This document shows positions 6,272 through 13,649 of a stretch of DNA of 14,985 nucleotides, piece after piece (position 1 is the stretch's first letter; every line of letters begins with the position of its first letter). Under the pieces are notes generated by a model. The model searched no databases. It worked only from the letters and a program-made list of their open reading frames with translations, and was not told where the DNA came from. The position numbers and the translations under genes were made by a program. The stretch lies in contig CAJPTS010000027.1 of assembly GCA_905373625.1 (NCBI GenBank), forward strand, positions 1 through 14,985, in the 5' to 3' direction. This DNA is from Bacteroidia bacterium (GTDB lineage Bacteria; Bacteroidota; Bacteroidia; Bacteroidales; CAJPTX01).

Positions 6272-8722
6272 ATGTCGCAAAATGCTCTTACTCATTCGCG
6301 TTGGCGCGCCTTTTTGCCTCATGCGGCAGCTATTGTACTCTTCCTACTTCTATCATACCTCTATTTTTTCCCCTTGCTCCAAGGAAAGACTGTGGCGCAA
6401 ACTGACCGTGACCAGTGGCAAGGCTCTGCACAAGAGCTAGAACAGTACAGACAAACTCATGAGGGCGAACAAAGTCTTTGGACGGGGAGTATGTTCTCGG
6501 GCATGCCCGCTGTCATGGTCTCGTTGACCTATGAAAAAAATGTAATATCGCCCATAGACAGCATTCTCAACTTCGGAGCACGCCCTGCTAGTTACCTTTT
6601 CATCGCAATGCTCGGGTTCTACATCCTTCTGCTTGTTTTGGATGTAAACCCGTGGTTAGCTATTCTCGGCGCTGTAGGTTATGCCTTCTCTACCTACTTC
6701 TTTATCATAATAGGCGCTGGGCACAATGCAAAGTTGCACGCCATTAGCTACATGGCGCCGATGGTAGCGGGAGTTTTGTTGGCTTACAAACAGAAATACG
6801 TTGCGGGGGCTGGTCTTTTTGCACTCAGTCTTGCGCTTAGCTTGGCTACAGGACACGTGCAGATTACCTATTATACATTCTTTATTCTGCTTGCAGTGGC
6901 GCTTTGGCGTCTAGTAGAATTGGTACAAGCAAAACAATTACGCGTCTTCTTTATGGCAAGCGCATGGCTCGTTTGTGCAGGGATTCTCGGAGTTGGAGCC
7001 AATTTCAATCGTTTGTATCAAACCTACGATTACGGAAAAGCTAGCATTCGTGGTAAATCTTATTTGGCAGAGTCGCCCGATCAGAAAAAAGAGGGACTCG
7101 ACAAAAGCTATGCAACGCAGTGGAGCTATGGTAAACTCGAAAGTTTCAACCTGCTGATTCCTAATCTTTATGGCGGCGCTTCTGCGTTGGAACTCTCATC
7201 AGATTCCGAAGTAGGACACCTTTTGCAACGAATGAATTTGCCCAAGGAACAAGAGCAGGCTATATTGAAACAATTGCCCGTTTATTGGGGAGATCAGCCT
7301 ATGACTTCGGGACCTGTCTATTTGGGCGCAGTGGTCATTTTCCTATTCTTTTTTGCTTTCTTTTTAATGCGCGGGGCGGCTAAATGGGCTTTGTTGATAG
7401 TCTCTCTCGTAGCCCTTTTCCTTTCGTGGGGGCATAATTTGCAGTGGTTTACCGATTTCTTTTTTGCATTTTTCCCTGGCTACAATAAATTCCGGTCGGT
7501 GAGTATGATTCTTGTCATATGCGAGTTCTGCGTCCCATTGCTCGGTTTCTGGGGACTCTCAGAGTGGCTGCGCGGAAAATATGATAAGAAGCGTGCATGG
7601 CGCGCCTTATGGCTCTCTTCTGCCTCCTTATTAGGGATTTTACTCCTGTTTTTGCTTTTTGGCTCGCTGGGCTTTGATTTCGTTTCTCCGAATGATGCAC
7701 AGTATGTGCAGATGGGGTATCCTCCCGAATTTATGCAAGCATTATGCGTGGATAGAGCCGCGCTTATGCGTACCGATATTTTGCGCAGTGCCATTTTTAT
7801 CCTTTTAGGAGGAGCACTCCTGTGGCTTTTCTTGAAAGGCAAGGTAAAACAGCCTGTAATGCTTTTAGTATTAGGTGTTCTTGTTGTACTAGATTTGTGG
7901 CTTGTGAACAAGAGGTATGACGGAGTTACGTATGTAAACAAATCTCACAACGTGCAGCCATTCCCTATGACGCCTGCTGATCGGCAGATTTTGCAAGACA
8001 AATCCTACTACCGTGTCTTTAATACCAGTGTGAGTCCCTTCAATGACGCCTCTACCTCCTACTACCATAAATCTATAGGCGGCTATCATGGCGTAAAACT
8101 GCGCCGATATCAGGATCTCATTGACCGATATGCAGGAACGCCTACGATGCTGAACCTAACCAACACGAAGTACGTCATCCAGCGCGATAAAAAAGGAAAC
8201 TATCAAGTACAGCAGAATCCTGACGCACTCGGTAATGCATGGTTTGTCGATAGATTGGTGAAAGTAGACTCCCCCGACGCTGAGTTGGACTCGATCGGGA
8301 GGGAAAATATAGATCGCGTTGCTTATATACTTGCTACTGATCCACAGCCGAACAAATTCTCTCCCAAAGACAGTACTGATCAGATAGAACTCTCACAATA
8401 CGAACCTAACCGTCTAACGTATCGAGTGGCAACAACGGGTGAGCGTTTTGCAGTATTCTCAGAGATCTTTTATCCGAAAGGGTGGCGAGCAATGATAGAT
8501 GGCGTAGAAGTGCCGATCTATCGAGTAAATTATTTACTCCGCGGACTCAATATCCCCGCTGGAGCAAAAGAAGTGGTCTTTTCATTCTCTTTGCCAAGTT
8601 ATTATGTGGCGCAGTGGGCTGACTTAGTCTTCGGGATTCTGATCTTAGTACTCTTATTGATAGCTCTTTATTTGCAACTTAGGGTAAAGCCAGCAGAAGG
8701 CGCAAAAATAACCAATAGCTAA
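6272..8722 (+). CDS. YfhO-family polytopic membrane protein
   Basis: 816 residues, starting 36 bases after the protease gene. The protein has a first membrane helix at about 15-36, an external loop with QTDRDQW and WTGSMFSGMPA, then many helices through about residue 550. A soluble segment of ~230 residues (from YDGVTYVNKSHN, with YYRVFN and SIGGYHGVKLRRYQ) follows, and a last helix spans about 783-803. This layout and motifs such as GHVQITYYTFF and TYDYGKASIRGKS match the YfhO/GT-C-like family. In Gram-positive bacteria YfhO is linked to glycosylation of lipoteichoic acid; in Bacteroidetes, which lack that polymer, the substrate is not known. A lipid-linked sugar transferase of the envelope is an inference. 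The ftsX start lies only 6 bases past its stop, so it probably shares a transcript with the divisome genes. Confidence 0.85.
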   Translation: MSQNALTHSRWRAFLPHAAAIVLFLLLSYLYFFPLLQGKTVAQTDRDQWQGSAQELEQYRQTHEGEQSLWTGSMFSGMPAVMVSLTYEKNVISPIDSILNFGARPASYLFIAMLGFYILLLVLDVNPWLAILGAVGYAFSTYFFIIIGAGHNAKLHAISYMAPMVAGVLLAYKQKYVAGAGLFALSLALSLATGHVQITYYTFFILLAVALWRLVELVQAKQLRVFFMASAWLVCAGILGVGANFNRLYQTYDYGKASIRGKSYLAESPDQKKEGLDKSYATQWSYGKLESFNLLIPNLYGGASALELSSDSEVGHLLQRMNLPKEQEQAILKQLPVYWGDQPMTSGPVYLGAVVIFLFFFAFFLMRGAAKWALLIVSLVALFLSWGHNLQWFTDFFFAFFPGYNKFRSVSMILVICEFCVPLLGFWGLSEWLRGKYDKKRAWRALWLSSASLLGILLLFLLFGSLGFDFVSPNDAQYVQMGYPPEFMQALCVDRAALMRTDILRSAIFILLGGALLWLFLKGKVKQPVMLLVLGVLVVLDLWLVNKRYDGVTYVNKSHNVQPFPMTPADRQILQDKSYYRVFNTSVSPFNDASTSYYHKSIGGYHGVKLRRYQDLIDRYAGTPTMLNLTNTKYVIQRDKKGNYQVQQNPDALGNAWFVDRLVKVDSPDAELDSIGRENIDRVAYILATDPQPNKFSPKDSTDQIELSQYEPNRLTYRVATTGERFAVFSEIFYPKGWRAMIDGVEVPIYRVNYLLRGLNIPAGAKEVVFSFSLPSYYVAQWADLVFGILILVLLLIALYLQLRVKPAEGAKITNS

Positions 8723-8728
8723 CGCACG

Positions 8729-9607
8729 ATGCCCCTAGACTCAAACCAGCGCGCCGTCTGGCGTATGCGAAGCAGTTTTATATCGTCTATCATAAGTACG
8801 ACGTTTGTGCTTTACGCGCTGGGCTTGTTGGGCTTACTCCTCATCAATGTTGATAGGCTCTCAACTTACGTGAAAGAAAATCTTAGTTTTTCCATTGTAC
8901 TGCGCGAAGATGTCCGAAATGCTGACGCGGAATTCCTCCGAAAGACGCTCGATGCATCGCCCTACGTAAAAGAATCCGAATTTATTAGCAAAGAACGTGC
9001 AGCACAAGAACTTAAAGAGGCGCTCGGCGAAGATTTCCTCGCATTGTTAAAATATAACCCACTGTCGCCTTCCATTGAATTGAAGTTGCATGCAGCGTGG
9101 ACAAATAATGATAGTCTACAAGCCATTAGTGCTTCGCTCATGAATGCGCCACAAGTAACTGAGGTGCATTACGAACCAGATTTGGTAGATCTAGTAAACA
9201 CCAATGTACACAAATTGAGCTCCATCATCCTCGCTTTCAGCTTGATCATGAGCTTTATTGCCCTTGTACTGATTAACAACACAATACGGATCTCGATCTA
9301 TGCACGCCGTTTTATTATTAAAACCATGCAATTAGTCGGGGCTACAGCAGCTTTTGTACAGCGACCGTTCCTTTTACGCGCCGTACGGCATGGCTTTTAT
9401 GCGGCATTCTTGGCAATAGGCTTAATCTTACTGAGTGTATGGTTCATTCAAGAGGACTTTGCTACACTTGTAAATCTGCACCAGTACGGAGTCTTGACTT
9501 TGGTGAGTATCTTTGTGCTCCTGTTGGGCATTACTATCAATCTCGTTACCACCTATTTTGCTGTAGGGAAATATTTGCGCCTCTCTGAGGGCGACTTGTA
9601 TTATTAG
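8729..9607 (+). CDS. ftsX: Cell-division ABC transporter permease FtsX
   Basis: 292 residues with the four-helix FtsX layout: helices at about 18-40, 164-185, 220-241 and 254-276, and a large extracytoplasmic domain (about 41-163) between the first two. ENLSFSIVLRED and YVKESEFISKERAAQELKEALGEDF are typical of that domain. ARRFIIKTMQLVGAT (192-206) is the cytoplasmic loop that contacts FtsE. FtsEX is not a classic transporter: ATP use by FtsE is passed through FtsX to activate peptidoglycan hydrolases at the septum. The ATPase gene ftsE is not adjacent, as is usual in Bacteroidetes. It lies 6 bases after yfhO and 67 bases before the DUF3098 gene. Confidence 0.95.
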   Translation: MPLDSNQRAVWRMRSSFISSIISTTFVLYALGLLGLLLINVDRLSTYVKENLSFSIVLREDVRNADAEFLRKTLDASPYVKESEFISKERAAQELKEALGEDFLALLKYNPLSPSIELKLHAAWTNNDSLQAISASLMNAPQVTEVHYEPDLVDLVNTNVHKLSSIILAFSLIMSFIALVLINNTIRISIYARRFIIKTMQLVGATAAFVQRPFLLRAVRHGFYAAFLAIGLILLSVWFIQEDFATLVNLHQYGVLTLVSIFVLLLGITINLVTTYFAVGKYLRLSEGDLYY

Positions 9608-9674
9608 TCTGCGCGGGCGTGCTTTCACTGAAGAAATAGCGCACTAGAGAGTGTATTAAATAGAAACATTTACA

Positions 9675-9959
9675 ATGGCAGAAGAAAAAAAGAATGTGGA
9701 GCAGAAGCCCGAAGACGGAAGATTCCCACTCACGCGCCTCAATTATAAATTACTTGCCGTAGGACTGGGAATTATTATTTTGGGCTTCGTGCTAATGATT
9801 GGCGGGAAGGCAGAGGATCCAACGGGCTTTAACCCCGAGATATTTAACTTCCGTCGGATCACGCTTGCTCCCATGCTGGTACTAGGCGGTTTCTTATTTG
9901 AAATTTTTGCCATAATGTACAGAGGTAAGCGAAACAAATCGGGAGAAAATAAGGCGTAA
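9675..9959 (+). CDS. DUF3098 family small membrane protein
   Basis: 94 residues: a charged, Lys/Glu-rich N-terminus (MAEEKKNVEQKPEDGRF), two transmembrane helices at about 25-43 and 62-82, and a basic tail. The short loop between helices carries NPEIFNFRRITLAPM, the family signature. Small DUF3098 proteins are found in Bacteroidetes between ftsX and uppP; no function is established. Its fixed position suggests an accessory role in division or envelope synthesis, which is inference from context only. The start ATG at 9675 keeps the hydrophilic N-terminus. The stop is 11 bases before uppP. Confidence 0.88.
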   Translation: MAEEKKNVEQKPEDGRFPLTRLNYKLLAVGLGIIILGFVLMIGGKAEDPTGFNPEIFNFRRITLAPMLVLGGFLFEIFAIMYRGKRNKSGENKA

Positions 9960-9970
9960 CACCCACCTGA

Positions 9971-10771
9971 ATGGAAACATGGCAAGCCATCTTGTTGGGG
10001 CTGATACAGGGGTTAACAGAATTCCTCCCCATTAGTAGTAGCGGGCATCTGGAGCTCGGACGAGTCCTGCTCGGCATAGACGGAGAGCAGAATCTAACCT
10101 TTACGGTCGCATTACACGGGGCTACGGTTTTAAGTACAATTGCCGCATTATGGCGCGAGGTATGGAAAATCTTACGCGGACTTTTTGCGTGGCGTTGGAA
10201 TTGGGAAACGGAGTACGTGGTCAAGATTGTGATATCCATGATCCCCGTAGCCATAGTTGGTTTCCTTTTTAAGGAACAGCTGGAAGTACTCTTTACGGGG
10301 AATTTGCTCCTTGTGGGCGTCATGTTACTGCTCACGGCATTTTTACTCATGCTGACGAACCGTCCCGTAAAAATGGCACGCATACATCACCAGCCTACCT
10401 ATGCCACCGCGTTTGTAATGGGTATCGCGCAAGCGGTTGCAGTACTCCCAGGTTTGTCGCGCAGTGGTTCTACAATTGCCACGGGTATACTCATGGGCTT
10501 GGATCGACCTAACGCGGCACGCTTCTCTTTTCTCATGGTGTTGCCGCCCATTATAGGGATGAACCTCTTAGAAATCCTCACGGGAGATCTTTCGACGGCA
10601 ATGTACACCACTCTGCCTTTTTGGGCTGGCGTGCTCACGGCTTTTGCATCGGGATATCTTGCTTGTCGTTGGATGTTATCGCTTGTAAGGCGAGGACGCT
10701 TAGTTTGGTTTGCCATTTATTGCGCATTAGTTGGAGTTATTGCCATCGTTGCTGCCTTTTTCAATGCCTGA
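9971..10771 (+). CDS. uppP: Undecaprenyl-diphosphatase UppP (BacA)
   Basis: 266 residues, the normal length. This integral membrane phosphatase converts undecaprenyl diphosphate to the monophosphate, recycling the lipid carrier for peptidoglycan and other surface glycans; overexpression in other bacteria gives bacitracin resistance. Both family motifs are present: the (E/Q)xxxE region as Q13-GLT-E17 followed by FLPISSSGH (His26), and PGLSRSGST (160-168, Arg164). About eight hydrophobic segments follow the family pattern. The ATG at 9971 lies 11 bases after the DUF3098 stop and places the first motif at the expected distance from the N-terminus. Confidence 0.96.
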   Translation: METWQAILLGLIQGLTEFLPISSSGHLELGRVLLGIDGEQNLTFTVALHGATVLSTIAALWREVWKILRGLFAWRWNWETEYVVKIVISMIPVAIVGFLFKEQLEVLFTGNLLLVGVMLLLTAFLLMLTNRPVKMARIHHQPTYATAFVMGIAQAVAVLPGLSRSGSTIATGILMGLDRPNAARFSFLMVLPPIIGMNLLEILTGDLSTAMYTTLPFWAGVLTAFASGYLACRWMLSLVRRGRLVWFAIYCALVGVIAIVAAFFNA

Positions 10772-10791
10772 CGGGGCGCGTAGTATACACA

Positions 10792-10823
10792 TTGTCATAT
10801 ACACTAATTAACCACTAATTTCA
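10792..10823 (+). promoter_or_regulatory. Weak candidate promoter ahead of truB
   Basis: TTG at 10792-10794 and TAATTTCA at 10816-10823 are separated by 21 bases, the same geometry as the tRNA promoter. The downstream box matches only six of eight bases of the TAnnTTTG pattern. It lies in the 67-base uppP-truB gap and could give truB-queA their own transcript. AT-rich sequence alone could produce this match. Confidence 0.25.
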
Positions 10824-10838
10824 GCCATCGCAAAGAGG

Positions 10839-11582
10839 ATGCCTCAGCTATTTTTTACTAAAGAAAGTCTGCTTGACGATGGGGCAATCGTCTTAATAGA
10901 TAAACCATTAGGTTGGACCTCTAATGACGTGGTCGCAAAAGTGAGAATCCTGTTGCGCAACTATTATGGAATCCCAAAAATTAAAGTCGGACATGCTGGG
11001 ACGTTAGATCCGTTGGCTACGGGGCTCATGGTTCTTTGTATCGGGAAAAAAACAAAAGAAGCTATGACGCGCACTGCCGAGGATAAAGAGTATGAAGCTA
11101 CTTTCAGACTCGGAGCAACTACGCCGTCCTATGATATGGAAACCGAGCCCGATGCTTACTTCCCTACCGAACATATCACTGACGAGTGTATTGATTTGGC
11201 GATTAGTGCTTTAAGTGGTACTATTTGGCAGCGTCCTCCTATATTCTCTGCAAAGAGGGTAAACGGCAAACGAGCATACAAGTTGGCGCGAAAAGGAGCT
11301 GAAGACGACTTGCCCCCCGTGGAGGTTACCATCCGTAAGTTTGAGCTCCTAGCAAGAAAAGAAAATGAACTACACGTTCGAATCGCTTGTTCCAAAGGAA
11401 CGTATATTCGGGCTTTGGCACGCGATTTGGGGCTACAGCTCAACAGCGGAGCACATCTCACAGCGCTACGGCGGACACGAAGCGGAAGTGATGTCGTCGG
11501 TGATGCCGTAACATTAGAAACGTTAGAAGAGTTCTTAAAGGTGACGAGCATAACGCTTACGACGCCTTTTGAAGAAAGTTAA
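10839..11582 (+). CDS. truB: tRNA pseudouridine(55) synthase TruB
   Basis: 247 residues. Isomerises uridine 55 in the T loop of tRNAs to pseudouridine. VLIDKPLGWTSNDVV near the N-terminus and KVGHAGTLDPLATGLMVLCIG (49-69) are family hallmarks; Asp57 in GTLDP is the catalytic nucleophile. RPPIFSAKRVNGKRAY and CSKGTYIRALARDLG are the other conserved blocks. The protein is shorter than the ~314-residue E. coli enzyme because it lacks most of the C-terminal PUA-like region, which is normal for Bacteroidetes. AGAGG lies directly against the ATG, too close to be a standard Shine-Dalgarno. queA follows after 18 bases. Confidence 0.96.
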   Translation: MPQLFFTKESLLDDGAIVLIDKPLGWTSNDVVAKVRILLRNYYGIPKIKVGHAGTLDPLATGLMVLCIGKKTKEAMTRTAEDKEYEATFRLGATTPSYDMETEPDAYFPTEHITDECIDLAISALSGTIWQRPPIFSAKRVNGKRAYKLARKGAEDDLPPVEVTIRKFELLARKENELHVRIACSKGTYIRALARDLGLQLNSGAHLTALRRTRSGSDVVGDAVTLETLEEFLKVTSITLTTPFEES

Positions 11583-11600
11583 ATTTTAAGCTATACTTAC

Positions 11601-12650
11601 ATGAAACTATCGCAGTTTGATTTTACGTTACCTGAGAAGCTTATTGCTAAGTATCCGCCAACCTATCGCGATGAGGCACGGCTCATGGTAGGATATAGGA
11701 AGACGGGCAAGATAGAGCATAAAACATTTAAGGATTTAGTCTCCTACTTCTCTGACGGAGATACGATAGTTCTAAATAATACCAAGGTCTTTCGTGCACG
11801 CCTTTACGGTATTAAAGAAAAAAACAATGCCGAGATCGAGGTCTTCTTATTACGAGAGCTCGATACTGAGCGTCACATGTGGGACGTCTTGGTAGATCCC
11901 GCACGTAAAATTCGTATCGGCAACAAACTATATTTTGGCGAAGGAGACTCGCTCGTGGCCGAGGTCGTTGATAATACTACCAGTCGCGGACGCATCATAA
12001 CTTTCCTCTTTGACGGTACAAAGGAAGAATTTGCACGACGCCTCCACGAATTGGGAGAGGTTCCCTTGCCGCGTTTTATTAAACGAGGCGTTGAAGAGCT
12101 GGACGAGGAACGCTATCAAACCATATATGCAAAACACGTAGGAGCAGTTGCTGCGCCTACGGCGGGCTTGCATATGAGCAGAGAGTTACTCAAAAGACTC
12201 GAAATTAAAGGCGTAAATATCGCCTATATAACGCTGCATGCGGGGCTAGGTAATTTCCAGAAAATTGAGGTAGAAGACCTCTCGAAGCACAAGGCGGCCT
12301 CTGAACAATTTGAAATCCCCGAAGAAACGGAGGAGCTTATTAACGGCTCATTAGATGCGGGGAAAAACGTCTGTGCCGTAGGTACTACCGTCATACGTAC
12401 GTTAGAGAGTTCTGTTACCACAGATGCCAGAGTAAAGGCCACAAGCGGGTGGACGAATAAGTTCATCTTCCCCCCGTATCAGATACAGGTACCTAAGAGT
12501 ATTATATCGAACTTCCACTTCCCGCGCTCTTCCCTGATGATTACCGTTGGTACATTTACGGGCTACGACCTTATGATGAATATGTACAACACCGCCGTAA
12601 AAGAGGAGTACAACTTCGGCACTTATGGCGATGCTATGCTCGTCTTGTAG
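11601..12650 (+). CDS. queA: S-adenosylmethionine:tRNA ribosyltransferase-isomerase QueA
   Basis: 349 residues, the usual length. Transfers and isomerises the ribosyl part of S-adenosylmethionine onto preQ1-modified tRNA, giving epoxyqueuosine at wobble position 34 of GUN-anticodon tRNAs. Hallmarks: MKLSQFDFTLPEKLIAKYP at the N-terminus, LNNTKVFRARLYG, LGEVPLPRFIKR, AVAAPTAGLHMSRELL (182-197), TLHAGLGNFQ and, near the end, FHFPRSSLMITVGTF. The 18-base gap after truB leaves no room for a preQ1 riboswitch, so it is probably expressed as the last gene of the truB run. An intrinsic terminator begins 25 bases past the stop. Confidence 0.97.
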   Translation: MKLSQFDFTLPEKLIAKYPPTYRDEARLMVGYRKTGKIEHKTFKDLVSYFSDGDTIVLNNTKVFRARLYGIKEKNNAEIEVFLLRELDTERHMWDVLVDPARKIRIGNKLYFGEGDSLVAEVVDNTTSRGRIITFLFDGTKEEFARRLHELGEVPLPRFIKRGVEELDEERYQTIYAKHVGAVAAPTAGLHMSRELLKRLEIKGVNIAYITLHAGLGNFQKIEVEDLSKHKAASEQFEIPEETEELINGSLDAGKNVCAVGTTVIRTLESSVTTDARVKATSGWTNKFIFPPYQIQVPKSIISNFHFPRSSLMITVGTFTGYDLMMNMYNTAVKEEYNFGTYGDAMLVL

Positions 12651-12675
12651 AAAATATTATTTACACTGAACCGTG

Positions 12676-12713
12676 AGGGTGTGTCAAAATAGAAATTAGA
12701 CACACCCTTTTTT
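12676..12713 (+). terminator. Intrinsic terminator after queA
   Basis: AGGGTGTGTC (12676-12685) pairs perfectly with GACACACCCT (12699-12708) around a 13-base loop, and T's run on to 12713. This is a textbook rho-independent terminator for the + strand. On the minus strand the hairpin is followed by CACGG with no T run, so it is not clearly bidirectional. Confidence 0.92.
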
Positions 12714-12740
12714 ATTTAAGCTGAAGTAACGTTTGGGGGT

Positions 12741-13391
12741 TTACTGGCACAAAGTCATCGGATGACCACAGACCCATTGTGAGGGCAACCAACCTCGAAG
12801 TTTCCCATCCATACTCACCACCTCTACCCAATCCTCCCAGATGCTGAGGGGGCGAAATTCGTGAGACTCATCGTTGAAAGTGAGAAGCTTTTTCGACGAA
12901 TGGCTCGGCAACTCATAGACCGTGAGGGTCTCACCACCGTAATTCTTTGTATTAACCGTAACTTGGGAATAGGGTATCCAGCGCTGCCTAAGTAGTGAGT
13001 CTGCCAAAACGGGTAAATCACCAATCACAGGATCGTAATATGGATCTTTGGGACAGTCACAGAAAGCCACAATGTCGTTTACTAGCCACCAACCATTTTT
13101 TGCATGCATAATATACACCTTGTACATGCAACACTCGGGTAAGACATCGTGGGGTATGTTTGCGAGATTTTTCGTTAAACCTTCCAACATGGACGGCGGA
13201 CGATGATACAGAAGGTTACCATGGTATTCTGCAGAAATCTCGCCCATTAAGTAATGACTCTCCTCATTGATATTAAAACGCTTTTCATTGTTCTGTGGAC
13301 GGCGGTAGATGTCTGTTTCCTGAGCCATCAAATAGCCTGTTGCTAGGCATAGCAAGGCTAGAAAGAGTACGAAGCGATGTGCTGTATGCAT
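12741..13391 (-). CDS. Exported hypothetical protein with SH3-like C-terminal region
   Basis: 216 residues on the minus strand, convergent with queA. A signal peptide is clear: MHTAHR, a hydrophobic core (FVLFLALLCLATGYL), with probable cleavage after MAQ (residue 24); no lipobox is positioned for lipidation. The rest is not recognised as a named family. Residues ~150-212 read like a bacterial SH3-type fold: LTVYELPSHSSKKLLTF, a middle strand WEDWVEVVSMDGKLRGWLP, then SQWVCGHPMTLC. Cysteines are unusually frequent (CC at ~87-88, CDC at ~111-113, two in the last 10 residues), which in an exported protein suggests disulfides. SH3-like domains in envelope proteins often bind peptidoglycan or peptides, but no function is assigned here. 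No convincing promoter is visible upstream (best match TAACTTCG on the minus strand without a paired TTG). Confidence 0.8.
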   Translation of the reverse strand: MHTAHRFVLFLALLCLATGYLMAQETDIYRRPQNNEKRFNINEESHYLMGEISAEYHGNLLYHRPPSMLEGLTKNLANIPHDVLPECCMYKVYIMHAKNGWWLVNDIVAFCDCPKDPYYDPVIGDLPVLADSLLRQRWIPYSQVTVNTKNYGGETLTVYELPSHSSKKLLTFNDESHEFRPLSIWEDWVEVVSMDGKLRGWLPSQWVCGHPMTLCQ

Positions 13392-13594
13392 CTTAAAATA
13401 GATATTTGATGAACCGAAGTTAGGTAAAATTTGCTACTGCGTGTAAGGGTAAGGAGTTAGCGAATTACACATTGAGGAATTAAAGCGGGTTAGAGTTTAA
13501 ACGTTCGTGTAGTGCGAATTCTGTTAAGTGTAAAGTTTCTCTGAGAACCAAATCCTCTTTATAATAACCAGTTTACCTTTTGGGAAAAAACAAG
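13392..13594. other. Divergent intergenic region, no gene seen
   Basis: Between the minus-strand exported-protein gene and the dipeptidase promoter. Open frames are only a few codons long, no tRNA-like fold or strong hairpin is visible, and base composition is AT-rich. It presumably holds the 5' region of the minus-strand gene. A small 5-bp inverted repeat (13537-13547) is compatible with chance. Confidence 0.5.
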
Positions 13595-13623
13595 TTGTCA
13601 CTTATTTTAATTGAGTATATTTG
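13595..13623 (+). promoter_or_regulatory. Bacteroidetes-type promoter for the M20 dipeptidase gene
   Basis: TTG at 13595-13597 and a perfect TAnnTTTG box (TATATTTG, 13616-13623), separated by 18 bases, slightly shorter than the usual 19-21. Transcription would start near 13630, giving a leader of about 20 bases before the ATG at 13650. Confidence 0.6.
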
Positions 13624-13649
13624 TCAATAATACTTAGCTATAAAGTGAA

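Noticed and set aside
7480..7941. 153-codon minus-strand open frame inside yfhO
   Set aside because: Lies wholly opposite a well-supported membrane-protein gene; its Ser/Lys-rich, low-complexity translation resembles an antisense shadow.
9859..10383. 174-codon minus-strand open frame across DUF3098 and uppP
   Set aside because: Opposite two recognised genes, spans their boundary and shows no family features.
11583..11600. preQ1 riboswitch ahead of queA
   Set aside because: The gap after truB is only 18 bases, too short for the aptamer.
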